From Agapetus fuscipes (taxonomy: Eukaryota; Arthropoda; Insecta; Trichoptera; Glossosomatidae), in NCBI GenBank assembly GCA_951799405.1, contig OX637345.1, forward strand, positions 11,160,001-11,224,000: a stretch of 64,000 nucleotides of DNA, in the 5' to 3' direction. Position numbers and translations under genes: made by a program. Of this stretch, positions 10,318-20,383 are shown piece by piece (position 1 is the first letter of the stretch; each line of letters opens with the position of its first letter). Below the pieces are notes generated by a model. It did not search any database, was not told where the DNA came from, and was given only the letters and a program-made list of their open reading frames with translations.

Positions 10318-11409
10318 TGAACACAACCGTTAATTCCAACTCCCTATCCTGCGTCGAGAGGCTGACGGTAAAAGGATGCTAAAATTCATCAAAAGAAAAT
10401 CAAAGAACTGCTGGCAATTTTTATCCTATCTAAAGATCAGCGCGGAGCTGTCAGTGATGCTGTTAGTGGTATAATGGAACACTTGATCTTCCTTGTCAAC
10501 TCTGCTGCTTCGCAGGATAAAATAGAGTCTAAGTTAGATCACATAGAAGAATCTATTCAGACTATTTCTGACAACATAAAAGTGAAATTCGATGATGTTT
10601 TCAAAAACGAAACTAATGCGAAAAACGTTAATAATCTGTACAATCTAATGTTAATCCCGTTAAATAACTCTTCTGCTCATGACCTTATTAAGGAAATTTA
10701 CCAAAAAATTAAACTAAGAAATCTTGGTATAAGTGTGGAGGAGGTGAAAAAAATTTCTAAAAATAGAGTCATCATAAAATGTAACAGAAAAGATGATGCG
10801 CATAAATTGAAGAAGTGCATAGAAAACGAATTTAAGGATGTTAACGTTGATGAACTGAAAAAAAGGAAACCTACTATGATTTTGAAAGGTATACAGAATG
10901 ATTATGATAAGGATGATTTCCTGGAGGACATTGTGACTCAAAACTCTGAGATTTCTGCCCTAAATCCAGATCAACACTTTGATGAAATGCTCCGTGTTAA
11001 AAAATTTATTAAAAGCAAATATAATGACACATCAAACTACATCGTGGAAGTGGACCCTACTATAAGAAGAGTATTACTAATGAAGGCTAAAGTTAATATA
11101 GGATATCAGAGGGTTCCAGTTGAAGATGCGAATGTAATTACTCAATGCTTCTCTTGTCTTATGTGGGGGCACAGTGCGGCGAGATGTCTGCAAAGAGACG
11201 GCCAACATGTATGCTGTACTTATTGTGGAGGTGCTCATACGTACAAGGATTGTACTAACAAGGAGAGTCCTCCAAAATGTAAAAATTGCACAAAGCACAA
11301 CGAAAGATTTAAGTTGTCTTTTCCTACGGAACATAGGGCCAATGATAAAATAAAATGCAAAGTCTACTCAAAAATGCTTTTTCTTGCAGAACAAAATATT
11401 GAATATTAA
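10318..11409 (+). CDS. LINE ORF1 (Gag-like nucleic-acid chaperone)
   Basis: The frame is open from 10474 to 11409. An ATG at 10318 begins the same protein, but a one-base excess near 10373 (AAAAGGATG) breaks the frame, so this copy carries a small lesion. In order the protein has an N-terminal helical region ('SKLDHIEESIQTISDNIKV'), a central RRM-like part with 'VDELKKRKPTMILKGIQNDY', and C-terminal zinc knuckles CFSCLMWGHSAARC (CX2CX4HX4C) and CTYCGGAHTYKDC (CX2CX3HX4C), with a third cysteine pair, CKNC. Such proteins coat LINE RNA in the RNP. The intergenic ORF at 11384-11827 is AT-rich and not counted. Confidence 0.8.
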
Positions 11410-11836
11410 ATGCTTTCTTTTTATACTTCCTTTGCACTGTTTCAGTGCACTCTGTTATCTCTTCTTTTTATATTCTCTATCCTATCATAATATAATAATT
11501 CATGTATATGGTGGACCTGTGATTAGTAATGATACTGATGTGTGTATATTGTTTTATTTGTACATTGATGATAGATATGTTGTGAAATGTAAATTGTTTT
11601 GTTGTATTTATGGATATATGATAGTGTTCGCACTTTACAATGAATGCATTATTATAACATGTCTACCAAATATTTATACCTTGTATAATATGTATGTACT
11701 GACTTCTGTATTATCAAAAACAATGATAACCTACCACTTTTTATTTTGTACTTTTACCTGTCATGTATGCTTTTTACTTTATTTTTATTTTTTAACTCCT
11801 ATTATGGCAGTCCTACGTCAAAAGTAAAAAAATACA

Positions 11837-12038
11837 ATGAGCATTAATATTATTGATGACGAGAGTGACATAGACTTTATAAGAGTGAATAGACTAGAAG
11901 ACTTTATTGAGTTAAAGGATGGAGCCTATGATAAAATTAATATTGTGTGTGTCCAATTGAATATTCGTTCAATTTGTAAATATTGGGATATTTTTAATGC
12001 ATATTTTAGAAATTGTTTAAAGTTTATCGATATCTTAA
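11837..12038 (+). CDS. LINE ORF2, N-terminal part of AP endonuclease
   Basis: This is an ATG-started frame of 66 codons. Its end ('VCVQLNIRSICKYWDIFNAY') matches the first strand and helix of LINE AP-type endonucleases, where the Asn of LNIRS is the conserved one. It runs into TTAA at 12035-12038, where the 9.8-kb block begins. The next residues of the domain are found at 21887 in the same frame. On its own it is a truncated fragment. Confidence 0.8.
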
Positions 12039-12544
12039 GAGGGTGCTAGGAAATTTCTCGAAAACACAGTTTTTGACGTGGTTTTTTTTCAATAAATATG
12101 GACAAATATAAATTTTTGATAACTTTAAGTGTTAGTTAAACATTTCATTTGCAATATGCATCAAATAATATATGTCTATAAACGCTTTTATTACTTGAAA
12201 AAATATAAATTATGAACACCTTCTTGCGGTAAGTGGAAAACATACAATTTTTGAACCAGTTTTTCTGTAAATTGGTGGTGTTTTGAAATCTAAAAAAAAA
12301 TTACAAATATACTTTATATCCTGTTTTAGTTCGTGGTGTGATTTAAAATGTGATTCAGATGAAGAAAACTGAATTTAAAAAAAAAATCTAGAAGCAAAAA
12401 CGGACAAAAAAGTGTACATTGTATCTTCGAATAAAATATCAAAAAATGGTTATTTGTGCCCAATTATTTTCAAATATTGAACAATATAATCTTGAGCTTA
12501 GTTGTATTTTTTTTCAAATTTTTTATTTCACAAGATGTATTTTT
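12039..12544. other. Left segment of TTAA-flanked block
   Basis: AT-rich and non-coding. It contains no repeat seen elsewhere in the window and ends where the DIRS left terminus begins. Confidence 0.45.
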
Positions 12545-12557
12545 TATTATGTATTAA

Positions 12558-12753
12558 GGTCCTGTCTGGAATGTTCCTCATTATTTGTGAGAGAAGACGC
12601 TCCTTTTTCCCCCAGAATGATGATAATCCTTTCCATTCAGTTCATTTATTTCCAACTTTGGGTTAGGTATTTGATGTTATTTGGTACTGGTCATATTTTT
12701 GGGTTGGCCACCCTCATCTCACCAGGCAGGGAATGTTTCCCCTTCAATTGTAC
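12558..12753 (+). repeat. DIRS left inverted terminal repeat
   Basis: This is the reverse complement of 17366-17561 with very few differences. It opens GGTCCTGTCTGGAATG and closes CTTCAATTGTAC. The near identity of the two arms argues for recent insertion. Confidence 0.93.
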
Positions 12754-13070
12754 GTAATTTTTCACCCCAAATGGTGCGGTCGTAATATAATCGACTATTA
12801 CCAACACCATCCGTGGAATAAAATTCCGTTCAGTATTAAAAAACCGTGTATCAATACACACAGAAGTGTCACGAATAAATAATTTAACTAAAAAACATTT
12901 TTAAGTGTCAAAACAATACGATTTTTTAAATCCCAAGGAAAAGGCTAGGGACGCCATCTTGGTTCTTTCGTATTGTGTTTCCAACTTTTTATTTTTGCGA
13001 ACACTAGAGCTGCTCTCCGAGATTTGTGTTTCCGCTTTTGTTTCTGTGTTTTTCCGTGCCTTTTTGCAAT

Positions 13071-14267
13071 ATGTCCGGGGAGCAAGAAAGTTCGGGAAAA
13101 AACCAAAAATCGAAAAAAGGCGCACGCCGCGCACCTTCCTCCTCCAGTTCCTCTGACAGGGAGAGAAGCCGTAGGAGGCGCAGCAAGCCCTCCAAGACAG
13201 AGGAGGCCATCAAGAGGCTATCAGAGCAGCTGACTGCGCTTCAGCACTTCGTTTTCAGACAAGCTGAAGGCAGCATGTCTGAAAGCGGCAGGGAAACACC
13301 TGCATCGCCACAAGACACCCTCTTGCCTCCACGTGCTGAAGATGTGCTCGTGCCCCCACCTACCGAAGTTTCTCCACCTGCCGAAGCGCCTCTAGCGGAA
13401 TTCCTCATGCCTGAGCCGATGGTGGCCCTCAAGGAGTCTGCTTTCCCTGCGCCATCATCCCACGCGCTGAAGACCTTGGAGCGTCTTCAAGGCTTTAACA
13501 CACATACATGGGCAAACGTGAGGTACACGAAAACCTTGAAGGAGTATGTAGCAGAGCCAGGCTTTAAAGACCTGGAGGTGAACCCCGAGTTCCAGGTGCT
13601 CGGCAATTCGTCTCCCCAACTCGCTGGCATGGAGCGGACCCTGGCGGCCATAACGCACGCCGCCCTGCAGCAGCGGAACGCCATGCAAGAGGGCCTGCAA
13701 AACCTTTTAAGCTGGGCAACCAGCGAGGGCACCAAACTGTCACCCAAAGCCCTAGAGGTGAAAATAAAGGAAATATTCTGCCAACCAGCAGTCACCAAGG
13801 CAAGTGATGATCTGCTGCAGATTTCGTGCGGGAAGAGGGCGGAGGTCATCGAATTTCGCCGCGAGCGAATCCTGGATCACTGCAGAAACCAGTTCGACAG
13901 GCAAGCTCTCCTCAAGATCCCTCCATCAAGCCGCCATCTCTTCGACGAAGAAGCCCTTAATTCCCAGCTACAAAAATTGGGAGGCTTCGCAAAGGTGCTC
14001 CGTCCCACCACAACACCGCAGCCTATTTACCCCCTCAAGGTGCACGCTGGACCTTCCACGTCACATGAAAATGGGGATCAGAAACGCCTTCCGCCGAAAC
14101 GAACCCCAAGCAAACCCTTTCATGAGGGGCAGTATTATCGGCCAGTCCATGGTACTCGCGCCCCTCAGACTGGCAGGCATCCCACCTCCGGTCCTAAAAA
14201 GGGAGGAAGAGCGCCAAAACCAAGGCGCGGACAAACTTCCCGCCGTCGGTTCCAAGGGGACAGATGA
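13071..14267 (+). CDS. DIRS Gag-like protein
   Basis: 398 residues from the ATG at 13071 (MSGEQESSG). I chose this start because the upstream open part lacks an ATG in this frame. The N-terminus is basic and Ser-rich (residues about 10-45), followed by a Pro/Glu linker, a central helical region ('LKTLERLQGFNTHTWANVRY') and a basic C-terminus with 'KKGGRAPKPRRG'. There is no CCHC knuckle, as is usual for DIRS Gag. It is expected to package the RNA. It overlaps the start of the RT frame. Confidence 0.82.
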   Translation: MSGEQESSGKNQKSKKGARRAPSSSSSSDRERSRRRRSKPSKTEEAIKRLSEQLTALQHFVFRQAEGSMSESGRETPASPQDTLLPPRAEDVLVPPPTEVSPPAEAPLAEFLMPEPMVALKESAFPAPSSHALKTLERLQGFNTHTWANVRYTKTLKEYVAEPGFKDLEVNPEFQVLGNSSPQLAGMERTLAAITHAALQQRNAMQEGLQNLLSWATSEGTKLSPKALEVKIKEIFCQPAVTKASDDLLQISCGKRAEVIEFRRERILDHCRNQFDRQALLKIPPSSRHLFDEEALNSQLQKLGGFAKVLRPTTTPQPIYPLKVHAGPSTSHENGDQKRLPPKRTPSKPFHEGQYYRPVHGTRAPQTGRHPTSGPKKGGRAPKPRRGQTSRRRFQGDR

Positions 14268-16152
14268 CTGGCGGCCTTCTCCATTTCGGGCGGGAATGCT
14301 AGGGAGTTTTTACAAAGAATGGCAAAATGTAAATGCTCCCACTGCCATTCGAAAAATAATCAAGGGTTATCGAATACCCTTCATCACGAAGCCTCCCTTG
14401 TCTCTCCCATCAAGCGACAAAATGAGAAAATTTGCTACAAGAAGGACACAAGGAATGGAAAAAGCCATCAGGGAAATGCTGCAAGAAGGAATTCTGGAGC
14501 CGGCGCCACACAACACGGGATATCTGTCTCAAATGTTCCTACGGACCAAACGGGACGGAACACAAAGGCCAATATTCAACTTGAAAGTCCTAAACGACTT
14601 CGTAAATACAAAGAAATTCGCCTTGATATCCCACTACAAAGTCCCAGAATTCCTCCAACCAAACGATTTCCTGACAAAAATCGACATCTCCCAGGCATAC
14701 TTCCACATTCCAGTAGCCAAATCTCATCGCCGCTTCCTAAGACTGGTTTACAACAATTGTCTCCTACAAATGACATGCTTGCCCCAAGGACTGAGCAGCT
14801 CGCCCCAGATTTTTGCCTCAATAACCAACTGGATTGCCGAAACACTTCGCAATCAAGGGATCCGAGTTATTGTGTATCTCGACGACTTTCTACTGGCTCA
14901 CCAAGACCAAGAAACCCTCCGGATACAAACACGAGACACACTCACCTTTCTTCAAAAACTGGGATGGACAATAAACATACAAAAATATATCGAGGAGCCA
15001 ACGCAGTCCATAGAGTATCTGGGAATAACATGGAATACCCAGCTGAATCACATGACCCTGGGAGAAAACAAAAAGCAAGGCCTTGTCGCGTGCTTAAAAG
15101 CCCTTCGCCAGAGGAAGAAGTGGCATTTAAAGGAGGCACAAAGCATTCTAGGAAGGCTCAACTTTGCCACCTTCGTTATTCCACGAGGCCGTCTTCACTG
15201 TCGGATGATGCAGTTAGCAGCTCACAAAATGAGCGTGCAGACACCTCACCGATACCATCCCATAAGACATGCAGTACTAGAAGATCTAGCTTGGTGGATT
15301 CAGAATATGAACACCGCCAATGTCATACACCCGCCAGGAGCATCACACTTCATCGTGACGGACGCAGCAGATCACGGTTGGGGAGCTCAAGTAGACGACA
15401 AACCCATAGCGGGGAAGTGGACCCTCGAACAAACAAAGTGGCACAGCAATATGAAAGAGATGTACGCCATCTTGCAGGCTATGAGGTATCAGAGCAGATA
15501 TTTGAAAAATTCTTCCTGTCTCATCCAGTCGGACAACAGGACCGTGATAGCCTACTTGAGGAACGAAGGCGGAACAAAGTCTCTAAAGCTCCTCCAAATG
15601 ACCTTCAAGATTTTTCAGTGGACAGACATGCACAACATAAAACTACAAATGAATTACCTCCCAGGACGATACAATGGACTGGCAGACCATCTATCAAGAG
15701 GAAAGTTGCTACCCGAATGGCACCTGCAAAGGGCAGTGACAGACAAGATCTTTCGGCAATGGGGCAGACCCACAGTAGACCTGTTTGCATCAGAAACAGC
15801 TCATGTAGTAGACCAGTATGTCTCAATAAACGTCAAAGATCAGAATGCCCTATTTCACAACGCGTTCAGCAGGAAATGGAACTTCACGCTGGCCTGGGCG
15901 TTTCCTCCTCCATGTCTGATTCCACGAGTGCTCACTCATCTGAACCAATCCAGGGGAACATACCTTGTGGTAGCACCCAAATGGATCAAGGTGTTTTGGC
16001 TACCAGACCTGAAGAGCCGAGCCCTGTGTCCACCCATAACAATTCACAACCTACCATGCAACCTGGTGGACACAACAACAGGACTCCACCCTCCACAAGT
16101 ACAAAAACTGGAGCTTCAAGTATGGATGGTTGGGGCTGGGATGAAGCATTAG
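13804..16152 (+). CDS. DIRS reverse transcriptase / RNase H (with Dam-like C-terminus)
   Basis: The frame has 782 codons. The first ATG is at 13804 inside gag, but the homologous part starts near 14330, so initiation or frameshifting is unsettled. The RT spans about residues 190-430: 'FLTKIDISQAYFHIPV' with the first catalytic Asp, 'LPQGLSSSPQIF', and YLDD at about 357-360. RNase H follows, with 'VTDAADHGWGAQ' (Asp near 519), a Glu in 'MKEMYAIL', 'IQSDNRTVIAYL' and 'GLADHLSR'. The last 130 residues ('PTVDLFASETAHV', 'WAFPPPCLIPRVL') fit the Dam-methylase-like domain described in DIRS elements. No stop codons interrupt it. Confidence 0.92.
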   Translation: MMICCRFRAGRGRRSSNFAASESWITAETSSTGKLSSRSLHQAAISSTKKPLIPSYKNWEASQRCSVPPQHRSLFTPSRCTLDLPRHMKMGIRNAFRRNEPQANPFMRGSIIGQSMVLAPLRLAGIPPPVLKREEERQNQGADKLPAVGSKGTDDWRPSPFRAGMLGSFYKEWQNVNAPTAIRKIIKGYRIPFITKPPLSLPSSDKMRKFATRRTQGMEKAIREMLQEGILEPAPHNTGYLSQMFLRTKRDGTQRPIFNLKVLNDFVNTKKFALISHYKVPEFLQPNDFLTKIDISQAYFHIPVAKSHRRFLRLVYNNCLLQMTCLPQGLSSSPQIFASITNWIAETLRNQGIRVIVYLDDFLLAHQDQETLRIQTRDTLTFLQKLGWTINIQKYIEEPTQSIEYLGITWNTQLNHMTLGENKKQGLVACLKALRQRKKWHLKEAQSILGRLNFATFVIPRGRLHCRMMQLAAHKMSVQTPHRYHPIRHAVLEDLAWWIQNMNTANVIHPPGASHFIVTDAADHGWGAQVDDKPIAGKWTLEQTKWHSNMKEMYAILQAMRYQSRYLKNSSCLIQSDNRTVIAYLRNEGGTKSLKLLQMTFKIFQWTDMHNIKLQMNYLPGRYNGLADHLSRGKLLPEWHLQRAVTDKIFRQWGRPTVDLFASETAHVVDQYVSINVKDQNALFHNAFSRKWNFTLAWAFPPPCLIPRVLTHLNQSRGTYLVVAPKWIKVFWLPDLKSRALCPPITIHNLPCNLVDTTTGLHPPQVQKLELQVWMVGAGMKH

Positions 16153-17120
16153 TTGGCTGGACCAACCAAGAAAGGTCTCTGCTCAATGCAAGCTGGCGTA
16201 AGTCCACCAATGCAGCTTACAAACAGGCTTGGAAAAAGTGGTGGGAGTGGAGTATACGGAATAAAATCAACCCTAAAAATCCCTCAGGATCTGAGCTGGC
16301 CCAGTTCTTGGCCTACTTAAACATAAAAGAGAAGCTGGCACCCAGAACCATAGCTCTCTACAAGTCTGCCATAGCAACATGGGTTGACCCAAATACAGAG
16401 TCACGCCTTAGTAACCATACTCTGGTCAAACAAGTCCTCAAGGGAATTAATAACACAGCAACTAAAAAAGACAAACCCCCCATCTGGGATCCTAGACTTG
16501 TATATAATTGGCTGAAGGATAATACTCTAACTCCGGAATCCATAACACTGTTCGAAGCATCACGCAGATGTGCTGTAATCCTCCTATTAGCATCGGGGCG
16601 GAGAGTGCACGACCTTACTCTACTGGAATATTCATCTGATCGCTTCGTGGATAACCAAGATAATATTATCCTGTGGCCCAAGTTTGGATCCAAAACGGAC
16701 TCTAACACCCACCAACAATCAGGGTGGAAACTAAGCCAAGCAGAAAATGAAAATGTGAATCCTCTATTTTGGCTCCGAAAAGTTACAACATTATCGGAAG
16801 ATAGAAGGAAAAGCGCGGGAAATCCAAAAGCCTTATTCATCTCAACGAATGGTATACCTAAAGCGGCCTCAAGGACCATCATCGGCGGATGGGTGAAATC
16901 AGTGTTAAAAGACACGGGCATCAACAGCAGTCCCGGCAGTTGCAGAGCAGCCGTAGCCTCTCTCAGTTGGATGGAAAACTGTCCCGTGGAAACAATACTG
17001 GCAAGAGGGAATTGGAAAAGTGAAAACACATTCTCAAAATTTTACAAACGAGAACTATATAAAAGCCTAGAGGCCGAGCGATCATCATCCTTGGCCAACC
17101 TATTTACACCCATCCATTAA
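16122..17120 (+). CDS. DIRS tyrosine recombinase
   Basis: 332 residues from the ATG at 16122, overlapping the end of the RT frame by 31 bases. An N-terminal core-binding domain contains 'STNAAYKQAWKKWWEW' and 'AQFLAYLNIKEKLAPRTI'. The catalytic domain shows R160 (LASGRRVHDL), R275 (SCRAAVAS), W298 (ARGNWKSENTF) and the nucleophile Y308 (SKFYKRE). The second box reads SCRA rather than H-x-x-R, as in other DIRS recombinases. It should join the circular cDNA to the target without duplicating it. The same frame is open upstream to 14319. Confidence 0.9.
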   Translation: MDGWGWDEALVGWTNQERSLLNASWRKSTNAAYKQAWKKWWEWSIRNKINPKNPSGSELAQFLAYLNIKEKLAPRTIALYKSAIATWVDPNTESRLSNHTLVKQVLKGINNTATKKDKPPIWDPRLVYNWLKDNTLTPESITLFEASRRCAVILLLASGRRVHDLTLLEYSSDRFVDNQDNIILWPKFGSKTDSNTHQQSGWKLSQAENENVNPLFWLRKVTTLSEDRRKSAGNPKALFISTNGIPKAASRTIIGGWVKSVLKDTGINSSPGSCRAAVASLSWMENCPVETILARGNWKSENTFSKFYKRELYKSLEAERSSSLANLFTPIH

Positions 17121-17190
17121 GACATCACATAGATGCCAAGCGATCATCACCCTTGGCCTATCTATCTGCACCCATCCATCAAGACATCAC
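17072..17190 (+). repeat. Imperfect tandem repeat at DIRS recombinase 3' end
   Basis: The segment containing 'gcgatcatcatccttggcc' and 'cacccatccattaagacatc' is repeated about 62 bases later with substitutions. The first copy includes the recombinase stop codon. Confidence 0.65.
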
Positions 17191-17238
17191 AATTGACATA
17201 ATATCAACACTGGCATCTCACCGGCGATAACAAACACT

Positions 17239-17340
17239 TCTCACAAATAATGAGGAACATTCCAGACAGGACCTTAATACATAATAGCAGAGTTTTACAT
17301 ACCAATAAAACTCATATTATGTGTGGTCCTGTCTGGAATG
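17239..17340. repeat. DIRS internal complementary region
   Basis: 17239-17286 is the reverse complement of the left terminus (12545-12592). 17287-17340 is the reverse complement of the right terminus (17547-17600). The junction 'cataatagcagag' therefore reads as the two element ends joined. In the DIRS model this region templates completion and circularisation of the cDNA. Confidence 0.92.
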
Positions 17341-17365
17341 TATACCACATTACTGCCTCGTGAGA

Positions 17366-17561
17366 GTACAACTGAAGGGGAAACATTCCCTGCCTGGTGA
17401 GATGAGGGTGGCCAACCCAAAAATATGACCAGTACCAAATAACATCAAATACCTAACCCAAAGTTGGAAATAAATGAACTGAATGGAAAGGATTATCATC
17501 ATTCTGGGGGAAAAAGGAGCGTCTTCTCTCACAAATAATGAGGAACATTCCAGACAGGACC
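17366..17561 (-). repeat. DIRS right inverted terminal repeat
   Basis: The mate of the left repeat at 12558-12753. It is followed by the right-end extension (to about 17605) that is copied in the internal complementary region. Confidence 0.93.
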
Positions 17562-17848
17562 ACACATAATATGAGTTTTATTGGTATGTAAAACTCTGCT
17601 ATTATTATTTTACAAATGGCTTTTAAATGCGAGATTCGCGGGGTAAACCTCAGTCGAGCGCCAACGCTCACAGAAGGCGGGACCTGCGGCACTTTTTTTT
17701 TTTCGCTAAAACTATCTCATAACAAACCTTTGTTTCGTCGGCAAGTGATATGCAACATTTTCGAAGCGAGAACATTTTACGATTTTCCATGTTACATTTT
17801 TACAAAAATATTATTTTTTGCAATCAACAATTTCTTAATAATACATTC

Positions 17849-18036
17849 CTTGACTTATAGGTTGGTATGAAGCTGACCACCCATACTGTACAAAGATGGT
17901 TAACTTTGCTAATGTCACCCCTGTTTCTGGGAAGGTCGACAAAAGTTGCAGGGCTTATGTTCAACTACTATGTGTGTGCTTGTGGGAATGTATTTAATAT
18001 GAATCTGAAATGATATATATCTTTGCAACTTTAATT
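17849..18036 (+). repeat. Dispersed repeat R, copy 1
   Basis: Starts CTTGACTTATAGGTTGGTAT, contains GCTGACCACCCATACTGTA and 'acccctgtttctgggaagg', and ends near 'atatatctttgcaact'. It shares this with copies at 19790-20012, 48144-48384, 50167-50404 and two decayed copies near 50866-51092 and 51380-51545. Copy 1 lacks an internal segment present in copy 3. No ORF, so probably a non-autonomous element. Confidence 0.75.
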
Positions 18037-18380
18037 TAGATTATGACTTTGATACTTAACTTAGAAATTTATTATTACTATTTTAGAAATAATCGGTCGA
18101 CATTCTACTTCCTACGGATTTTACGCTAAAAAATAATTTTAGTCATCAAGAAAGCGAAATTGCGAGAAAGGAAACGCAATTTTACAGTATGTAAAAACTA
18201 AATATTTACTAAGAAATTCTGCGTGTATGCACTATATTGACCACTTTTTTCATAAAATTCCTTGGAACCTTCACATATCCATAACATCTGTAGTTACGCT
18301 TACGAGTAACTAAAAACTAGTTTTTTTTTTATTTAATGTTTTTCAAAGTTCTAATGAATTAATAAAGTGGAAATACACAA

Positions 18381-18535
18381 ACCATTACCAAGACCCGTCA
18401 CCAAAGTTCATCCAGCCCTACAGCAACTTGGTCTTGATTGAGAATCGACGCTTTCTTTAGCGACGACCAAGCTCGCTGGGGGCTCTTGGGGTGTGATTTA
18501 CACAAAAACAGCGCTCGCAAAAATCATCCTGATAT
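18381..18535 (+). mobile_element. SINE family A, 5'-truncated copy
   Basis: Matches the distal half of the family ('accaagctcgc', 'gggctcttggggtgtgattt', 'acacaaaaacagcgctcgc'). The tRNA-like head is missing. The tail belongs to the 'aaatcatcc' subtype. Confidence 0.75.
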
Positions 18536-19309
18536 TATTATTACACTCATTCCATGAAAAACGCTACCGTGTGCCTCACAAACAAAGTTGCACCAACAAT
18601 GTCATTTATTTTTTAGTATAATAGAAAAAGGTGTAAATTTATATATGCGAAAGAAAAACAAGACATTTATATTGGTTTTATAATTTTTCTACCATGTCAA
18701 AGTTGAGCAACAGGTAAGGGATTATAAAGGAGATTTATAATACCAGACGGTGGCAACTATCATACAGCTAACTGTCATGTTACAGTGACACTGACACTTT
18801 ACTAGTTTGGGAAATTTCCAGAACTTCATATGAGAGTGGTTGTTATGTTATAAAAGTTCGAATTTCAGTTATTAAAAGGTATTTCCGACAGATCAGCATC
18901 AAAGTAACACCCGTTACACAAAACAGGTAAAAGTTAATTTCATTACTTCATTTTACAAGTAATTAGGGTCAAGCTTTGTGAAAGTAAGGGTATGTTTTTA
19001 ACTTATTTGTATATACATAGAGTTTTGATGTAAACATAATCTAAGGTGTTTTATTTAAATTCAAAATCTTGTAACACCCGTGACATTACGGGTGTTACGT
19101 AAATATATTGTCTTGGTAATGTGTTTTTTTATTACTGTATTTACTTGTAAATATAACCAGTAGTATTTTGTAGTGTTTATAGTGTTACCAGTCTTATGTT
19201 AGCGTTTAGCATTATCTCAAAATTGCCTAAATATTACATGTAGTATACATTTCTGTTAAAATTTTGATTAGAATTGATTGTAAATCCCAACTTCGCTTAA
19301 GTTGAGTAA

Positions 19310-19785
19310 ACGCCCCAGCCATATTGGTTGGCAGGACATCAGAAACGCTGTTAAAACAGTCATCATGGACACAAATTGTGACATCTGGGACGACGAAGAT
19401 CTGCAGCCCGTAGATTACAGCTGAAGAAATGTTACAGCCTGGATGTTCAGGACTTCATGCTGAGAAAGTTCCATACACCAACATATATACAGATTCAGAA
19501 GATGAAGCGGAACCGTTCGCTTTAGTGCCTCACAAGTCAAAAACATTCAACCAGGTGTTTTCATACTGGCCAAGATACTTCCTGAAGGCATTCGTAAGCG
19601 AAGTATTGTATACAAATATGCTGGTGTATGCCAAAGTGGTGTGAGATGGAGAAGTAAGAATAATGTTTTTTAAGGTGGCTAGAGAATCTGCAAAAATATT
19701 TATTTGCAATGAAAAGGTCATCCCCGACATCCCCTTCGAAAAGATAATAAGTATTCTACCCAATCCAGCCCTCATCTATAATCTA
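19310..19785 (+). pseudogene. Coding remnant, C-terminal domain of an insect transposon-type protein
   Basis: Three frames carry consecutive pieces: 'MDTNCDIWDDEDLQPVDYS' (from 19364), 'GVFILAKILPEGIRKRSIVY' continuing KYAGVCQSGV (about 19553-19642), and 'EVRIMFFKVARESAKIFICN' ending IPFEKIISILPNPALI (about 19650-19777). The second and third form a beta-rich domain with the pattern FVLxK...YxGV...EVxFxK...IxxxxIxxxLPxP. I recall this pattern from C-termini of insect pogo/Tigger-type and similar transposon proteins. The frames are broken, so the gene is dead. The family is uncertain. Confidence 0.45.
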
Positions 19786-19789
19786 AGTT

Positions 19790-20012
19790 GCAAGGATATA
19801 TTCATTCAAAGCTCTCAGATGTATGCCCACAAACAAACACGTGTAGTTCGCGCTTACAAATGCTGATTGTGTACTTACAAATAAAATCCAAACCTCAAAT
19901 GAACATAAGCCCTGCAACTCTTGCTGACATTCCCTGAAACAGGGGTGACATTGGCAAAGTGAACCATTTTTTACAGTATGGGTGGTCAGCCTCATACCAA
20001 CCTATAAGTCAT
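19790..20012 (-). repeat. Dispersed repeat R, copy 2
   Basis: On the minus strand it starts 'ttataggttggtatgaggct' and contains 'cacccctgtttcagggaatg' and 'ttgcagggcttatgttcatt'. It ends at 'tatccttgcaacttagat', as in copies 3 and 4. Confidence 0.78.
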
Positions 20013-20059
20013 CACCAAAGGAAATCGTACTTACTATGAATTTTCTTGTGCTGTGGATG

Positions 20060-20383
20060 TTTTTTTTTTTTTTTTTTAAGAAATCCTGTGCGGGAGACTC
20101 CCTAGATTCCAGAGACTCTAGGGGTCTATGACACTTGTAGTGCCGCAGAGGTATACGAGCTCGGTCGTCGCTACAAAGCGCCAATACTCAAGTAAGACCC
20201 AGTTGCTGTAAGGCTGGATGGACCTTTGGTGACTGGTCATTGGTAAAAGTGTATGAATTTTTCAACCAAGCGAAGAGCAAATTTGAAAATATAAATGGTA
20301 TATTTTTTGTGCTCCGCTGGGATTCAAACCCACAACCTTCCCATTCAGAGTCCGCAGTGTTACCATTGAGCTACGGACCGGTC
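20060..20383 (-). mobile_element. SINE family A, LINE-tailed copy
   Basis: The same structure as the copy at 807-1120: tRNA-like head ending at GACCGGTC (20383) on the minus strand, B box with GGGTTTGAATCCC, and tail CTCCCGCACAGGATTTCTTA plus poly(A), seen as poly(T) at 20060-20077. Confidence 0.88.

Larger units (their letters stand above)
12545..17605 (+). mobile_element. DIRS-type tyrosine-recombinase retrotransposon (about 5.06 kb)
   Basis: The element has 196-bp inverted terminal repeats (12558-12753 and 17366-17561), outer unpaired ends, and an internal complementary region (17239-17340) that joins complements of both termini. That is the DIRS architecture needed for a circular intermediate. 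It encodes Gag, RT/RNase H and tyrosine recombinase with no internal stop. DIRS elements integrate without duplicating the target, and no duplication is seen. Coding GC is clearly above the AT-rich flanks. It lies inside the TTAA-flanked block, so it inserted later. Confidence 0.93.

Noticed and set aside
11384..11827. 147-residue hydrophobic ORF between LINE ORF1 and ORF2
   Set aside because: AT-rich, membrane-like by composition only, and it lies in the inter-ORF spacer of a LINE.
16358..17029. 223-residue minus-strand ORF
   Set aside because: Antisense shadow of the DIRS tyrosine recombinase, without any domain.
18848..18875. Pol II promoter (TATAAAAG with TCAGTT initiator)
   Set aside because: The spacing between the TATA-like word and the initiator-like word is about 17 bases, too short; no gene start follows.
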